Notes under the pieces: generated by a model
What the model was told of the DNA's origin: nothing
Database searches by the model: none
Seen by the model: only the letters and a program-made list of their open reading frames with translations
Shown here: positions 16,906-25,204 of the stretch, piece by piece
Layout of the letters: each line of letters opens with the position of its first letter
Numbering within the stretch: position 1 is the stretch's first letter
Translations under genes and position numbers: made by a program
NCBI GenBank assembly: GCA_018650795.1
Contig: JABIFG010000100.1
Location: forward strand, 1 to 64,000
From: Fidelibacterota bacterium
GTDB taxonomy: Bacteria > Fidelibacterota > UBA8477 > JABMPR01
Reading direction: 5' to 3'
Length of the DNA stretch: 64,000 nt

Positions 16906-19614
16906 ATGACTAAACGCGTTTACACATTTGGAGGCGGAAAAGCTGAAGGAGATGCTTCATATAGAAATCTGCTTGGAGGCAAGGGAGCAAACCTGGCTGA
17001 GATGAGTGGTTTGGGTATCCCTGTTCCTGCTGGATTCACCATCACCACAGAAGTTTGTACAGAGTATAATAAGGTGGGTCACGACAGGACGGTAGAGTTA
17101 ATCAAGGCTGAAGTTGAAGCCGCAGTTAAAGAAGTTGAAGCGGTCATGGGCGCTCAGTTTTGCGATGAAGACAACCCACTACTTCTCTCTGTTCGCTCTG
17201 GAGCCCGCGTTTCCATGCCCGGAATGATGGACACAGTTCTGAATCTGGGTCTGAATGACAGTGCTGTTGAGGCTCTAGCCAAAAAATCTGGTAATGAGCG
17301 TTTCGCCTGGGATTCATACCGACGTTTCGTGCAGATGTATGGTGATGTTGTGCTAGGCATGAAACCAGAATCCAAAGAAGATATTGATCCCTTTGAAAAG
17401 ATTATGGAAGACTTGAAAGAATCCCGGGGATATGAGCTTGATACAGAGTTTACTGTTGAAGATTTGAAAACACTTGTTTCACAATTTAAAGCTGCTGTCA
17501 CTAAGAAGACCGGTCACAGTTTTCCTGACAATCCCTGGGATCAGCTCTGGGGTTCTGTCATGGCTGTGTTTGATTCATGGGAAACCCCCCGTGCAGTTTA
17601 CTACCGCATGTTGAATAAAATTCCAGGTGATTGGGGAACAGCCGTAAATGTCCAGGCCATGGTTTTTGGAAATATGGGTGACAATTCTGGTACTGGTGTG
17701 GCTTTTACCCGGGATGCTGGAACCGGCGAGAACATCTTCAATGGAGAATATCTCATCAATGCTCAGGGTGAAGATGTTGTGGCGGGTACTCGTACACCCC
17801 AGCAGATTACCAAGATTGGTTCCGAACGCTGGGCAGTTCTGGCGGATGTCTCAGAAACAGAACGCGCTAAAGATTACCCGTCACTGGAAGAGTTGATGCC
17901 TGAGATATATACTGAGTTGGACGCTATCCAGCACAAGCTGGAAGATCATTACAAAGATATGCAAGACGTTGAGTTCACCATGCAGGATGGCAAATTGTGG
18001 ATGCTCCAAACACGTAGTGGAAAACGTACTGGTGCTGCCATGGTGAGAATTGCCATGGAGCAGTTGGAAGCTGGAGAAATTGATGATAAAGAAGCTCTCA
18101 TGCGCGTGGAACCCAATAAATTGGATGAATTGCTTCACCCCGTATTTGATAAAGAAGCCATGGCTTCGGCACGCGTTCTGACCAAGGGTCTACCAGCTTC
18201 TCCAGGAGCTGCCACAGGACAACTGGTCTTTCATGCTGATGAAGCCAGTAAATATAAAAATTCAATCCTGGCCAGAATTGAGACATCACCTGAAGACCTT
18301 GAAGGCATGAATATCGCCAATGGTATTCTTACTGCACGCGGTGGTATGACTTCACACGCCGCTGTTGTAGCTCGAGGCATGGGTAAATGTTGTGTCTCAG
18401 GCGCTGGTGAGATCAAGATTAATTACAAAGCCAGAACCCTGACGGTTCAGGGCGATGTCTTCCAGGAAGGTGACTGGGTATCCTTGAATGGGTCTACCGG
18501 TGAGATCTTTGAAGATAAGATCAAAACCATTGATCCTGAAGTAAGCGGTGACTTTGGTGAGCTGATGGAGCTGACCAACAAATTTACCAGAATGTATGTG
18601 CGTACTAATGCTGACACACCTCGTGAGAGCAAAATCGCCAGAGAATTTGGTGCCAAAGGTATCGGCCTCTGTCGTACCGAGCACATGTTTTTTGAGGGTG
18701 ACAAGATTGTTGCCATGCGCGAAATGATTCTGGCTGAGGATCAGGCTGGTCGTGAAGCTGCTCTGGAAAGACTTCTGCCGATCCAGCAGAAAGATTTCGA
18801 AGGTATATTTGAAGCCATGCAGGATCTTCCTGTAACAGTTCGACTCCTGGATCCACCATTACACGAGTTCGTACCCCATGATGATAAAGGTCAGCAGGAA
18901 ATGGCTGATGTTATGGGTGTTGATGTGAAGGTGATTGCTGATAAAGTTGAAGACCTGGCTGAGTTCAACCCCATGCTTGGACATCGTGGTTGTCGTCTGG
19001 GAAACACCTATCCTGAAATCACTGTGATGCAGACCAAGGCCATTATGGGTGCTGCGCTTGCCCTCAAAGCAAAGGGAATCGTTGCCAAACCGGAGATTAT
19101 GATCCCACTTACTGGAACCTTAGCTGAGATGGAACTTCAAGAGAAGATTGTTCGTGAAACGATTAAGGGCTTGTTTGCAAAGGTTGGAGATTCAGTAGAT
19201 CATCTTGTTGGAACCATGATTGAGATTCCCCGTGCGGCATTGATTGCTGACAAAATTGCTACCAGTGCAGAATTCTTCTCATTTGGTACTAATGATTTGA
19301 CTCAGATGACTTTCGGTTACTCCCGAGATGATGCTGGTAAGTTCTTACCTGTATATCTGGAAAAGGGTCTGCTGAAGAATGATCCTTTCGAAGTACTTGA
19401 TCAGGAAGGTGTTGGTCAACTGGTTGAAATGGCCTGTCGATTGGGAAAAGAGACGCGTCCTGATATCAAACTGGGAATCTGTGGGGAGCACGGCGGTGAG
19501 CCAAGCTCAGTAGAATTCTGCCATAGAGTCGGCCTGGAATATGTAAGCTGTTCACCTTTCCGCGTGCCTATCGCAAGATTGGCAGCCGCACAGGCAGCCG
19601 CACGCGAATTGTAA
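16906..19614 (+). CDS. ppdK: pyruvate, phosphate dikinase
   Basis: The 902-residue protein spans the complete PPDK. The N-terminal ATP-grasp domain has YRNLLGGKGANLAEM and RSGARVSMPGMMDTVLN. The swivelling domain has the phosphorylated His in GGMTSHAAVVARGMGKCCVSG (His484). The C-terminal TIM barrel has RTEHMFFE, GTNDLTQMTFGYSRDD and GICGEHGGEPSS with the catalytic Cys. It interconverts pyruvate and PEP with ATP/AMP/PPi, serving glycolysis or gluconeogenesis. No PPDK regulatory protein (DUF299) is nearby. It is flanked by a 213-bp leader and a strong terminator, so it is a single transcription unit. Confidence 0.98.
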   Translation: MTKRVYTFGGGKAEGDASYRNLLGGKGANLAEMSGLGIPVPAGFTITTEVCTEYNKVGHDRTVELIKAEVEAAVKEVEAVMGAQFCDEDNPLLLSVRSGARVSMPGMMDTVLNLGLNDSAVEALAKKSGNERFAWDSYRRFVQMYGDVVLGMKPESKEDIDPFEKIMEDLKESRGYELDTEFTVEDLKTLVSQFKAAVTKKTGHSFPDNPWDQLWGSVMAVFDSWETPRAVYYRMLNKIPGDWGTAVNVQAMVFGNMGDNSGTGVAFTRDAGTGENIFNGEYLINAQGEDVVAGTRTPQQITKIGSERWAVLADVSETERAKDYPSLEELMPEIYTELDAIQHKLEDHYKDMQDVEFTMQDGKLWMLQTRSGKRTGAAMVRIAMEQLEAGEIDDKEALMRVEPNKLDELLHPVFDKEAMASARVLTKGLPASPGAATGQLVFHADEASKYKNSILARIETSPEDLEGMNIANGILTARGGMTSHAAVVARGMGKCCVSGAGEIKINYKARTLTVQGDVFQEGDWVSLNGSTGEIFEDKIKTIDPEVSGDFGELMELTNKFTRMYVRTNADTPRESKIAREFGAKGIGLCRTEHMFFEGDKIVAMREMILAEDQAGREAALERLLPIQQKDFEGIFEAMQDLPVTVRLLDPPLHEFVPHDDKGQQEMADVMGVDVKVIADKVEDLAEFNPMLGHRGCRLGNTYPEITVMQTKAIMGAALALKAKGIVAKPEIMIPLTGTLAEMELQEKIVRETIKGLFAKVGDSVDHLVGTMIEIPRAALIADKIATSAEFFSFGTNDLTQMTFGYSRDDAGKFLPVYLEKGLLKNDPFEVLDQEGVGQLVEMACRLGKETRPDIKLGICGEHGGEPSSVEFCHRVGLEYVSCSPFRVPIARLAAAQAAAREL

Positions 19615-19640
19615 AGGTATCGATGATATTGTATTAAAAA

Positions 19641-19671
19641 ACTGCCCTCTCGGAGTTTCTGAGAGGGCAGT
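19641..19671 (+). terminator. rho-independent terminator of ppdK
   Basis: A perfect 11-bp stem (ACTGCCCTCTC / GAGAGGGCAGT) with a nine-base loop starts 27 bp after the ppdK stop and is followed by CCCTTTTTA. Confidence 0.88.
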
Positions 19672-19680
19672 CCCTTTTTA

Positions 19681-19987
19681 ATGCAATTTTGCGAAGCCTA
19701 GCAAACTCTACGCTACAGCTTTAGATTTGCTACAGGCACTATGTGTCAAGGGATATAGGCTGATTCGAGGTTTGAAATATGGCAATCGGGATTACTTTAA
19801 AAGATTGAGTGATTATTAGCTGTACATTCCCTGGGAGTAGACTTAAAATATTCGCTCGGTCGGGCTTCATTGTGAAAGCATACATGTTTGAAGTCCATAT
19901 TAGTTTAAATACATCAATTGCTTTTGTTGCTGACTATTAGGTAAATAAAGTAGACTATGAATGACTTCTCAATAGCGCAGGTTGCTT
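19681..19987 (+). other. noncoding stretch upstream of the tandem histidine kinases
   Basis: About 300 bp between the ppdK terminator and the first kinase gene hold no convincing reading frame, RNA fold or repeat that I can see. It presumably carries the promoter of the two kinase genes. The AGG six bases before the ATG at 19988 is the only recognisable signal. Confidence 0.4.
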
Positions 19988-21226
19988 ATGAAACTGATTA
20001 AAAAGCCCAGCCTGGACTCACTGAAAAAATGGAAAATTTTTGAGCATATTCCAGATGCTGAATTAAAGCAAATTCACTCAAAAATTGAATTTTGTCACTA
20101 TGACCATGAAGAATCCATAATTCATGAAAATTCGATCGGTGATCACATCTTTATTTTGGCATCCGGTAAAGTGCGAATTGAGAAACAAGTCGGCGAGAAT
20201 GAATCTGAAGTTTTGGGTTTTTATGATGAGGTAGGAGGTCTCTTTGGTGAGATGGCCCTGCTTGAAGATAAACCGCGTAGTGCAGGAATGATTGCAGAGA
20301 GCGATTGTGAAGTCCTGGCGGTCTCGAAGGAAGATTTCCTCGAGCTCGTTCATTCAGTACCTTTATTTACACTTTCCGTCGCAAAAAATATTTCTCAGTT
20401 TCTGAGAGAAACCGATGAACGCCTTATCAATAAATTAAGAAAAGAAAATGATGAGTTGCGTCACATGAATTATCGCCTTCAGGAAACACAGGAAGAACTC
20501 ATCGGTAAAGAACGTCTGTCACTGATCGGACGGATGGCCTCAACCATATTACATGACATGAAAAACCCCATGTCTACCATTGGTGGCTATGCTCAATTGA
20601 TTAAGATGAAAAAGCATAGTAGTGCCCAGCTTGCAAAATACGCCGATATTATTGCCAAGCAGGTCATCCAGTTTACGACGATGACGCAGGATCTCCTCTC
20701 TTTTGCACAAGGTGGAGAACAGATGCGTTTGCGATCGGTTCAAATGGCTGGCTATCTTCAGGAATGTTGCGATTCTCTTATCTTGAAATTTGAAGAACGC
20801 AATATCTCCTTCGTTAGAGATTTGCATTTTGATGGAGAAGTTAGAATTGATAATGGTCGCTTTTTCAGGGTCATGGAAAACATAGCCAATAATGCCCTGG
20901 ATGTACTTGATTCAGAGGGGACCTTTTCGGTTCATAGCATGGAAGTAGAGACAGGTATCCGTATCATTCTGGAAGATAATGGTCACGGTATGTCTGATGA
21001 AGTTAGAGATAATGCTTTTAAGGAATTCTATACCCACGGGAAACGCAAGGGGACCGGACTGGGATTAGCCATAGTTAAACGCATTGTCGACGAACATGAT
21101 GGGTTGATCAATATTGAAAGTGAAGAGGGGGAAGGTACCAAATTTGTGATTGATCTCCCGGCCGTAGGATACAACCTGTTACCCAAAACGAAACACCAGA
21201 TTCCCATTCCATTTGATGGCAGCTAG
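19988..21226 (+). CDS. soluble histidine kinase with N-terminal cyclic-nucleotide-binding domain (copy 1)
   Basis: The 412-residue protein has no membrane helix. Residues about 15-140 are a cNMP-binding fold with LFGEMALLEDKPRSAG, which keeps the Glu and Arg that contact the nucleotide. A coiled coil (about 140-175) leads to the HisKA helix with RMASTILHDMKNPMSTIGGYAQL (phospho-His189), then a HATPase: ENIANNALDVL (N box), LEDNGHGM (G1) and GKRKGTGLGLAIVKRI (G2). It should autophosphorylate in response to a nucleotide or another ligand of the CNBD. No response regulator is adjacent. I use the ATG at 19988 rather than the TTG two codons earlier. Its tandem paralogue begins 15 bp after its stop. 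Confidence 0.9.
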   Translation: MKLIKKPSLDSLKKWKIFEHIPDAELKQIHSKIEFCHYDHEESIIHENSIGDHIFILASGKVRIEKQVGENESEVLGFYDEVGGLFGEMALLEDKPRSAGMIAESDCEVLAVSKEDFLELVHSVPLFTLSVAKNISQFLRETDERLINKLRKENDELRHMNYRLQETQEELIGKERLSLIGRMASTILHDMKNPMSTIGGYAQLIKMKKHSSAQLAKYADIIAKQVIQFTTMTQDLLSFAQGGEQMRLRSVQMAGYLQECCDSLILKFEERNISFVRDLHFDGEVRIDNGRFFRVMENIANNALDVLDSEGTFSVHSMEVETGIRIILEDNGHGMSDEVRDNAFKEFYTHGKRKGTGLGLAIVKRIVDEHDGLINIESEEGEGTKFVIDLPAVGYNLLPKTKHQIPIPFDGS

Positions 21227-21240
21227 GCATAAATTTGCCT

Positions 21241-22428
21241 ATGCGAATTCTTGATCCCCCCCCCATACCACTTTTACAAGAATTGGAACCCTTTTCAGGA
21301 ATTCATCCCCAGGAACTGGAAAGAATTAGCAATCTGATGCAACGCCAACTTTTCGCTTCAGGAGAAGTACTCATTGAAGAAGGTGCCGTAGCAACCAAGT
21401 TCTTTGTGCTGATAAAAGGGCGGTTGGAAGTGGTCAAATCCACTGAGGGCAATGACCAGGAAGTGCTTAATACCATCAATCAATCCGGTGAGCTCTTTGG
21501 TGAAATGGCTCTGGTGGAAGACAAACTCCGCAGTGCGGGTATTGTTGCCAAGGTCGAAAGTGAAGTTCTGGTCGTCCAGAAAGAGGGTTTCCTGGAGTTG
21601 GTCAACCATTTTCCTCAATTCACACTGGAAGTTGCCAGGAGCATATCTCACTATCTCCGCAAAACTGATGCGACGCTCATCGGTACACTTGAAGTAAAAA
21701 ATAGAGAACTTAACAGTACCATTGAGGAACTCAATGCCACACGAGAGGCGCTTGTGGATAATGAGCGCTTATCTATCGTTGGGCGGATGGCTTCAACGAT
21801 TCTACATGATTTGAAGAACCCAATGACAACCATTGCTGGATTTGCACAACTCATCGGTTTAAAAGAAATGCCCTACGAGGATGTGGTTAAATACACCAAG
21901 ATCATTTCACAGCAGGTTAATCAGTTCAATACCCTGGCTCAGGAGCTTCTCGCCTTCGCTCAGGGCAGCTCAACTCTGCAATTACAGGAATTGGAATTTC
22001 CTGCCTGCATTGAAGATTCACTCGCTAGTATTAACCATAATCTGGTGCAGCATAGTATGAAGCTTGTGACTGATTTTAACGGTGAAGCACGTATCCATAT
22101 TGATCCAAGTCGATTCTATCGAGTTTATGAAAATCTCGTGAACAACGCCATAGAGGCTATGAATTCTGGCGATACTCTCAGTATTTCCAGCCGACTAGAA
22201 GATGATCACCTTATAATGACCATAGCAGATACAGGTCACGGGATGGAAGCAGAAGTGCTTTCAAAAGTTTTTGATGAATTCTTTACTCATAAAAAACACA
22301 AGGGCACCGGGTTAGGTCTGGCAATCGTAAAAAGTATCATCTCTGATCACAATGGTGAAATCTCAGTGGAAAGTGTCCTGGATCAGGGAACAACCTTCAC
22401 CATCACTCTGCCTGTTCTGAAAACCTGA
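21241..22428 (+). CDS. soluble histidine kinase with N-terminal cyclic-nucleotide-binding domain (copy 2)
   Basis: The 395-residue paralogue of the preceding gene has the same order. CNBD about 12-140 (LFGEMALVEDKLRSAG), coiled coil, HisKA with RMASTILHDLKNPMTTIAGFAQL (phospho-His189, same position), and HATPase with ENLVNNAIEAM, IADTGHGM and HKGTGLGLAIVKSI. The phosphoacceptor regions are nearly identical and the CNBDs differ more, suggesting duplication with diverged sensing. Codons 5-8 contain a run of nine C (Asp-Pro-Pro-Pro), a possible slippage switch. A TTG two codons upstream is an alternative start; no strong ribosome site is visible. It converges on yaaA 9 bp away. Confidence 0.9.
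   Translation: MRILDPPPIPLLQELEPFSGIHPQELERISNLMQRQLFASGEVLIEEGAVATKFFVLIKGRLEVVKSTEGNDQEVLNTINQSGELFGEMALVEDKLRSAGIVAKVESEVLVVQKEGFLELVNHFPQFTLEVARSISHYLRKTDATLIGTLEVKNRELNSTIEELNATREALVDNERLSIVGRMASTILHDLKNPMTTIAGFAQLIGLKEMPYEDVVKYTKIISQQVNQFNTLAQELLAFAQGSSTLQLQELEFPACIEDSLASINHNLVQHSMKLVTDFNGEARIHIDPSRFYRVYENLVNNAIEAMNSGDTLSISSRLEDDHLIMTIADTGHGMEAEVLSKVFDEFFTHKKHKGTGLGLAIVKSIISDHNGEISVESVLDQGTTFTITLPVLKT
21256..21264 (+). repeat. C9 homopolymer within the start of the second histidine kinase gene
   Basis: Nine consecutive C occupy 21256-21264, within codons 5-8 after the ATG. Other C or G runs I noticed in the window, apart from the G10 at 39750, are six or shorter. A change of one base would shift the frame at once and silence the protein. 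Confidence 0.8.
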
Positions 22429-22436
22429 TTTTTCTG

Positions 22437-23213
22437 TTAATCGGGGCGGGGCCGGGTGAACACCCAGTTTGAATCCCCCGAATCATTTCTCGAATATTTA
22501 TACTCAGAAAGATTGAACGACTTGAGCTGTTCCGGTTCATTCAATCCATTTTGAATAGTATAGTCAGCCATCATTCCCCGGGCCCATTTTGCAAAAATGG
22601 CGATGACTTTGGCCTTACCACTCTCAACTTCCTTAAATTCAATATGGACCACGGGAGCTTTGATAGTTTTGAAATCAACAACCTTGGCATACTCCTTTGA
22701 CGCCAGATTGATCACAGCAGGGAATGCATCTGTTTGTAACTCTTTTTTTATTGCCCGAGTTATCTGCGTACCCCAAAACTGATACAAATTGTCTCCACGC
22801 TTGGTTTTGAGTGGTGTTTTCATCTCTAGACGGTAGGGCTGAATCAAATCCAGGGGTCGTAAATAGCCATAAAGTCCAGAAAGAATTCTCAAGTGATTCT
22901 GAGCAAATTGTAGTTTCTCGGTATCATAGGTATTCATGCGCATGTGTCGATAAACATCACCGGTAAAGGCGTAGAGTGCCTGCTTGGCATTTCCAAGATC
23001 AAAAGGCGGTTTGAAGGCTTTATAGCGCGGAAGATTGAGATCCGCAAGATTCTCACTGATTGACATCAACTCCATCAGCTCTGTTTTATTAAAACGCTTC
23101 AACTGTGTGATAAGCTGTTTGCTCTGACCTAACAAGTCTGGTGAGGTAAAAAGTTCAGTAGGCGCCGGTTCCTTGAAATTGACACTTTTAGCAGGTGAAA
23201 TAAGAGTAATCAT
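22437..23213 (-). CDS. yaaA: peroxide stress protein YaaA (DUF328)
   Basis: The 258-residue protein matches YaaA along its length: ISPAKSVNFKEPAPT at the start, KAFKPPFDLGNAKQALYAFTGDVY, LRILSGLYGYLRPLDLIQPYRLEMKT, NLASKEYAKVV and FAKWARGMMADYTIQNG. In E. coli YaaA is induced by OxyR and limits free iron and oxidative DNA damage; the fold contains a helix-hairpin-helix-like DNA-binding element. Length and motifs are complete. GGA precedes the ATG by about 8 bases. It is followed upstream by the corrinoid gene on the same strand (40 bp away), which may be co-transcribed. Confidence 0.95.
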   Translation of the reverse strand: MITLISPAKSVNFKEPAPTELFTSPDLLGQSKQLITQLKRFNKTELMELMSISENLADLNLPRYKAFKPPFDLGNAKQALYAFTGDVYRHMRMNTYDTEKLQFAQNHLRILSGLYGYLRPLDLIQPYRLEMKTPLKTKRGDNLYQFWGTQITRAIKKELQTDAFPAVINLASKEYAKVVDFKTIKAPVVHIEFKEVESGKAKVIAIFAKWARGMMADYTIQNGLNEPEQLKSFNLSEYKYSRNDSGDSNWVFTRPRPD

Positions 23214-23252
23214 ATATATTCCAGTTAAGTAATTGTTTGAAAGGTAAAGAGG

Positions 23253-23888
23253 CTACTGACCACAGAGTTGCTGAACCCGCTCAACTGCCGCAGGGGCCGT
23301 AGGGGCATACCCATCTGCTCCGATGTTTTGCGAAAATTCATGGCTAACAGGTGCTCCACCGATAAGAATTTTTGTGTCCTTCAGATCTGAATGATTCCGA
23401 AAAGTTGCAACAACGTCTTTCATATTATTCATGGTAGATGATAGTAACGCAGAGAGACAGACTACGGCTGCCTGATGTTGTGTTGTCGCTTCCAGAAAGC
23501 GTTGCGTTGGTACATTTACACCCAGGTCGATGACCTCAAAACCAGCTCCAATGAGCATGATCCGAACCAGGTTTTTACCAATATCATGCATATCACCCTT
23601 CACGGTACCAATAATAACGGTCTGGCGCTGGCGAGCTTCTGAATTTCCAGCCAGATGTGGCTTCAGGATATCGATGGCAGTCTGCATGGCCTGGGCTGAC
23701 ATAAGAACCTGGGGCAAAAACATTTCATTGCGCTTGAATCGATCGCCAACAATAGCCATCCCGGGGAGGAGTTGTTCATCCAGAATATTTTGACTGTTGA
23801 CCCCTTCATTAAGTAGCTGATTTACATCGGTAGAAATTGAGGCAACGTTACCCATAATGATGGCTTGCTGAATGGAATCAGATGACAT
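23253..23888 (-). CDS. corrinoid (B12-binding) methyltransferase protein, MtaC/MtbC type
   Basis: The 211-residue protein has the two-part layout of methyltransferase corrinoid proteins. A helical cap lies at about 1-85 (NILDEQLLPGMAIVGDRFKRNEMFLPQVLMSAQAM), then a Rossmann B12 domain with GTVKGDMHDIGKNLV, whose His is the lower axial ligand to cobalt (DxHxxG), and the GVNVPTQRFLE and LIGGAPVS nucleotide-loop motifs. Such proteins shuttle a methyl group between two methyltransferases. It starts directly after the stop of the upstream MtaA/URO-D-like gene (no gap) and has GGAG 9 bases before the ATG. The cognate substrate methyltransferase is not in the window. Confidence 0.9.
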   Translation of the reverse strand: MSSDSIQQAIIMGNVASISTDVNQLLNEGVNSQNILDEQLLPGMAIVGDRFKRNEMFLPQVLMSAQAMQTAIDILKPHLAGNSEARQRQTVIIGTVKGDMHDIGKNLVRIMLIGAGFEVIDLGVNVPTQRFLEATTQHQAAVVCLSALLSSTMNNMKDVVATFRNHSDLKDTKILIGGAPVSHEFSQNIGADGYAPTAPAAVERVQQLCGQ

Positions 23889-24944
23889 TTACTTCAACTC
23901 CTTATGGGCGACAGCATACATCGCTTTCAAATTTTCAGGCTTGCAGTACGAGGCAACCACATTGCTGGTACCCAGTATAAAACCGCCTCCGCTCCTGGCG
24001 TCATGGATCAAGGTCCTGGTTGTATTCTCAACTTCGTTCACGGTGCCGTTGGCAAGTAAATCCACATCAATGTTACCCATAAAAGCGAGATCCTGACCGT
24101 ATTCACTTTTGAGTGTCGGGATATCCATATTTGCATTGGGATCGCATGACTGCAAAGCATCGATGCCACAATCAATGAGATCGGGAATAATAGTTCTTAA
24201 ATCTCCATCAGAATGGAAGAAAACAGGTAAACCATGTTTTTTAATTTCCATCACCATCGTCTTAAGTATAGGGAAGTAGTCACTCCGCAAATATTCCGGA
24301 TCAACAAAAGTACCGGTGTTAAAAGCCAGATCATCAGCAATCAGTATAGCATCAGCTCCAGCTTCTACGCTCATCAATGCAAGCGATAGATTCGTCTGAA
24401 TGAGTTTTTCATAATACTGTTTCATAATATCGCGAGCCTCAATGGTCCACATCATAAAGCGCTCAAACCCCAGTAGTTCATAACCGAGATCAAAACCGGC
24501 ATTCAAAGTTGCCAGCACAAAGAAGTCGGTGGTGTTCTTCCATCTGCTAAGCTGAGAAGAGTCAAAATTACTGACATCCGGGGGTCTCCAGGATTCTAGC
24601 TCTGCAGGGCTATGGGCAATGGGATCAACGAGTTGAACGGTAGCATCAGGGGGTTGTGTGTGAGTGGCACCCCAAAAGTCTCTAAAGATTTCTGTGCCCC
24701 AATCCTCATGGATTCCCACTACTTCAACAGCAGGACCTGTGATGCGGGCACCTACGATATCAGCACCCAGGAGTTCACGCATGCTTTGATGATTCAAAAA
24801 AGAGGCATCCGATCCCTGATTATATTGATCACCTAAAATAGCCTTAATAATGACATCGGTATATCCACCACCAATCTCGCCAATGGGGACTCTGGATGTC
24901 TCAATCCTTTTTAACGCGGATAAAACTCTTTCTCTTCCTGTCAT
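23889..24944 (-). CDS. uroporphyrinogen decarboxylase-family protein, MtaA-like methylcobamide methyltransferase
   Basis: The 351-residue TIM-barrel protein begins MTGRERVLSALKR, typical of the URO-D family. It contains LIADDLAFNTGTFVDPEYLRSDYFP, FFHSDGDLRTIIPDLIDCGIDALQ (a His that can be a zinc ligand in the methyltransferase subgroup), NIDVDLLANGT and GGGFILGTSNVVASYCKPENLKAMY. Subgroups are haem-path decarboxylases or methylcobamide:thiol methyltransferases. The adjacent corrinoid gene and absence of other haem genes favour the methyltransferase role; the methyl donor is unknown. No cobalamin riboswitch is visible upstream. Confidence 0.8.
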   Translation of the reverse strand: MTGRERVLSALKRIETSRVPIGEIGGGYTDVIIKAILGDQYNQGSDASFLNHQSMRELLGADIVGARITGPAVEVVGIHEDWGTEIFRDFWGATHTQPPDATVQLVDPIAHSPAELESWRPPDVSNFDSSQLSRWKNTTDFFVLATLNAGFDLGYELLGFERFMMWTIEARDIMKQYYEKLIQTNLSLALMSVEAGADAILIADDLAFNTGTFVDPEYLRSDYFPILKTMVMEIKKHGLPVFFHSDGDLRTIIPDLIDCGIDALQSCDPNANMDIPTLKSEYGQDLAFMGNIDVDLLANGTVNEVENTTRTLIHDARSGGGFILGTSNVVASYCKPENLKAMYAVAHKELK

Positions 24945-25204
24945 GCGGTCAAACTAATTAAAAAGAATAAGTGGGGATAGTAGATAGTTAGCTCAAGAAT
25001 TACTGATCTGAGAACGAGGCGGGATATTATTCTATTCTGTAGCTATATATTCCAGCAAAGCTAGTTTATAAAATTAGGCGCACTCTCATAATATTTAATT
25101 GATAGATTTCAATATTATGCTGACGTAGTGAGTCAAAATTAAAATTATATGAAACCTTTCAATTCATCCGGCATAAAAAGCTTTGTCAAATAAATGGAGA
25201 CCAC

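Noticed and set aside
24945-25204. Cobalamin riboswitch for the corrinoid gene pair
   Set aside because: The leader on the minus strand does not show the B12 box or the typical long fold.
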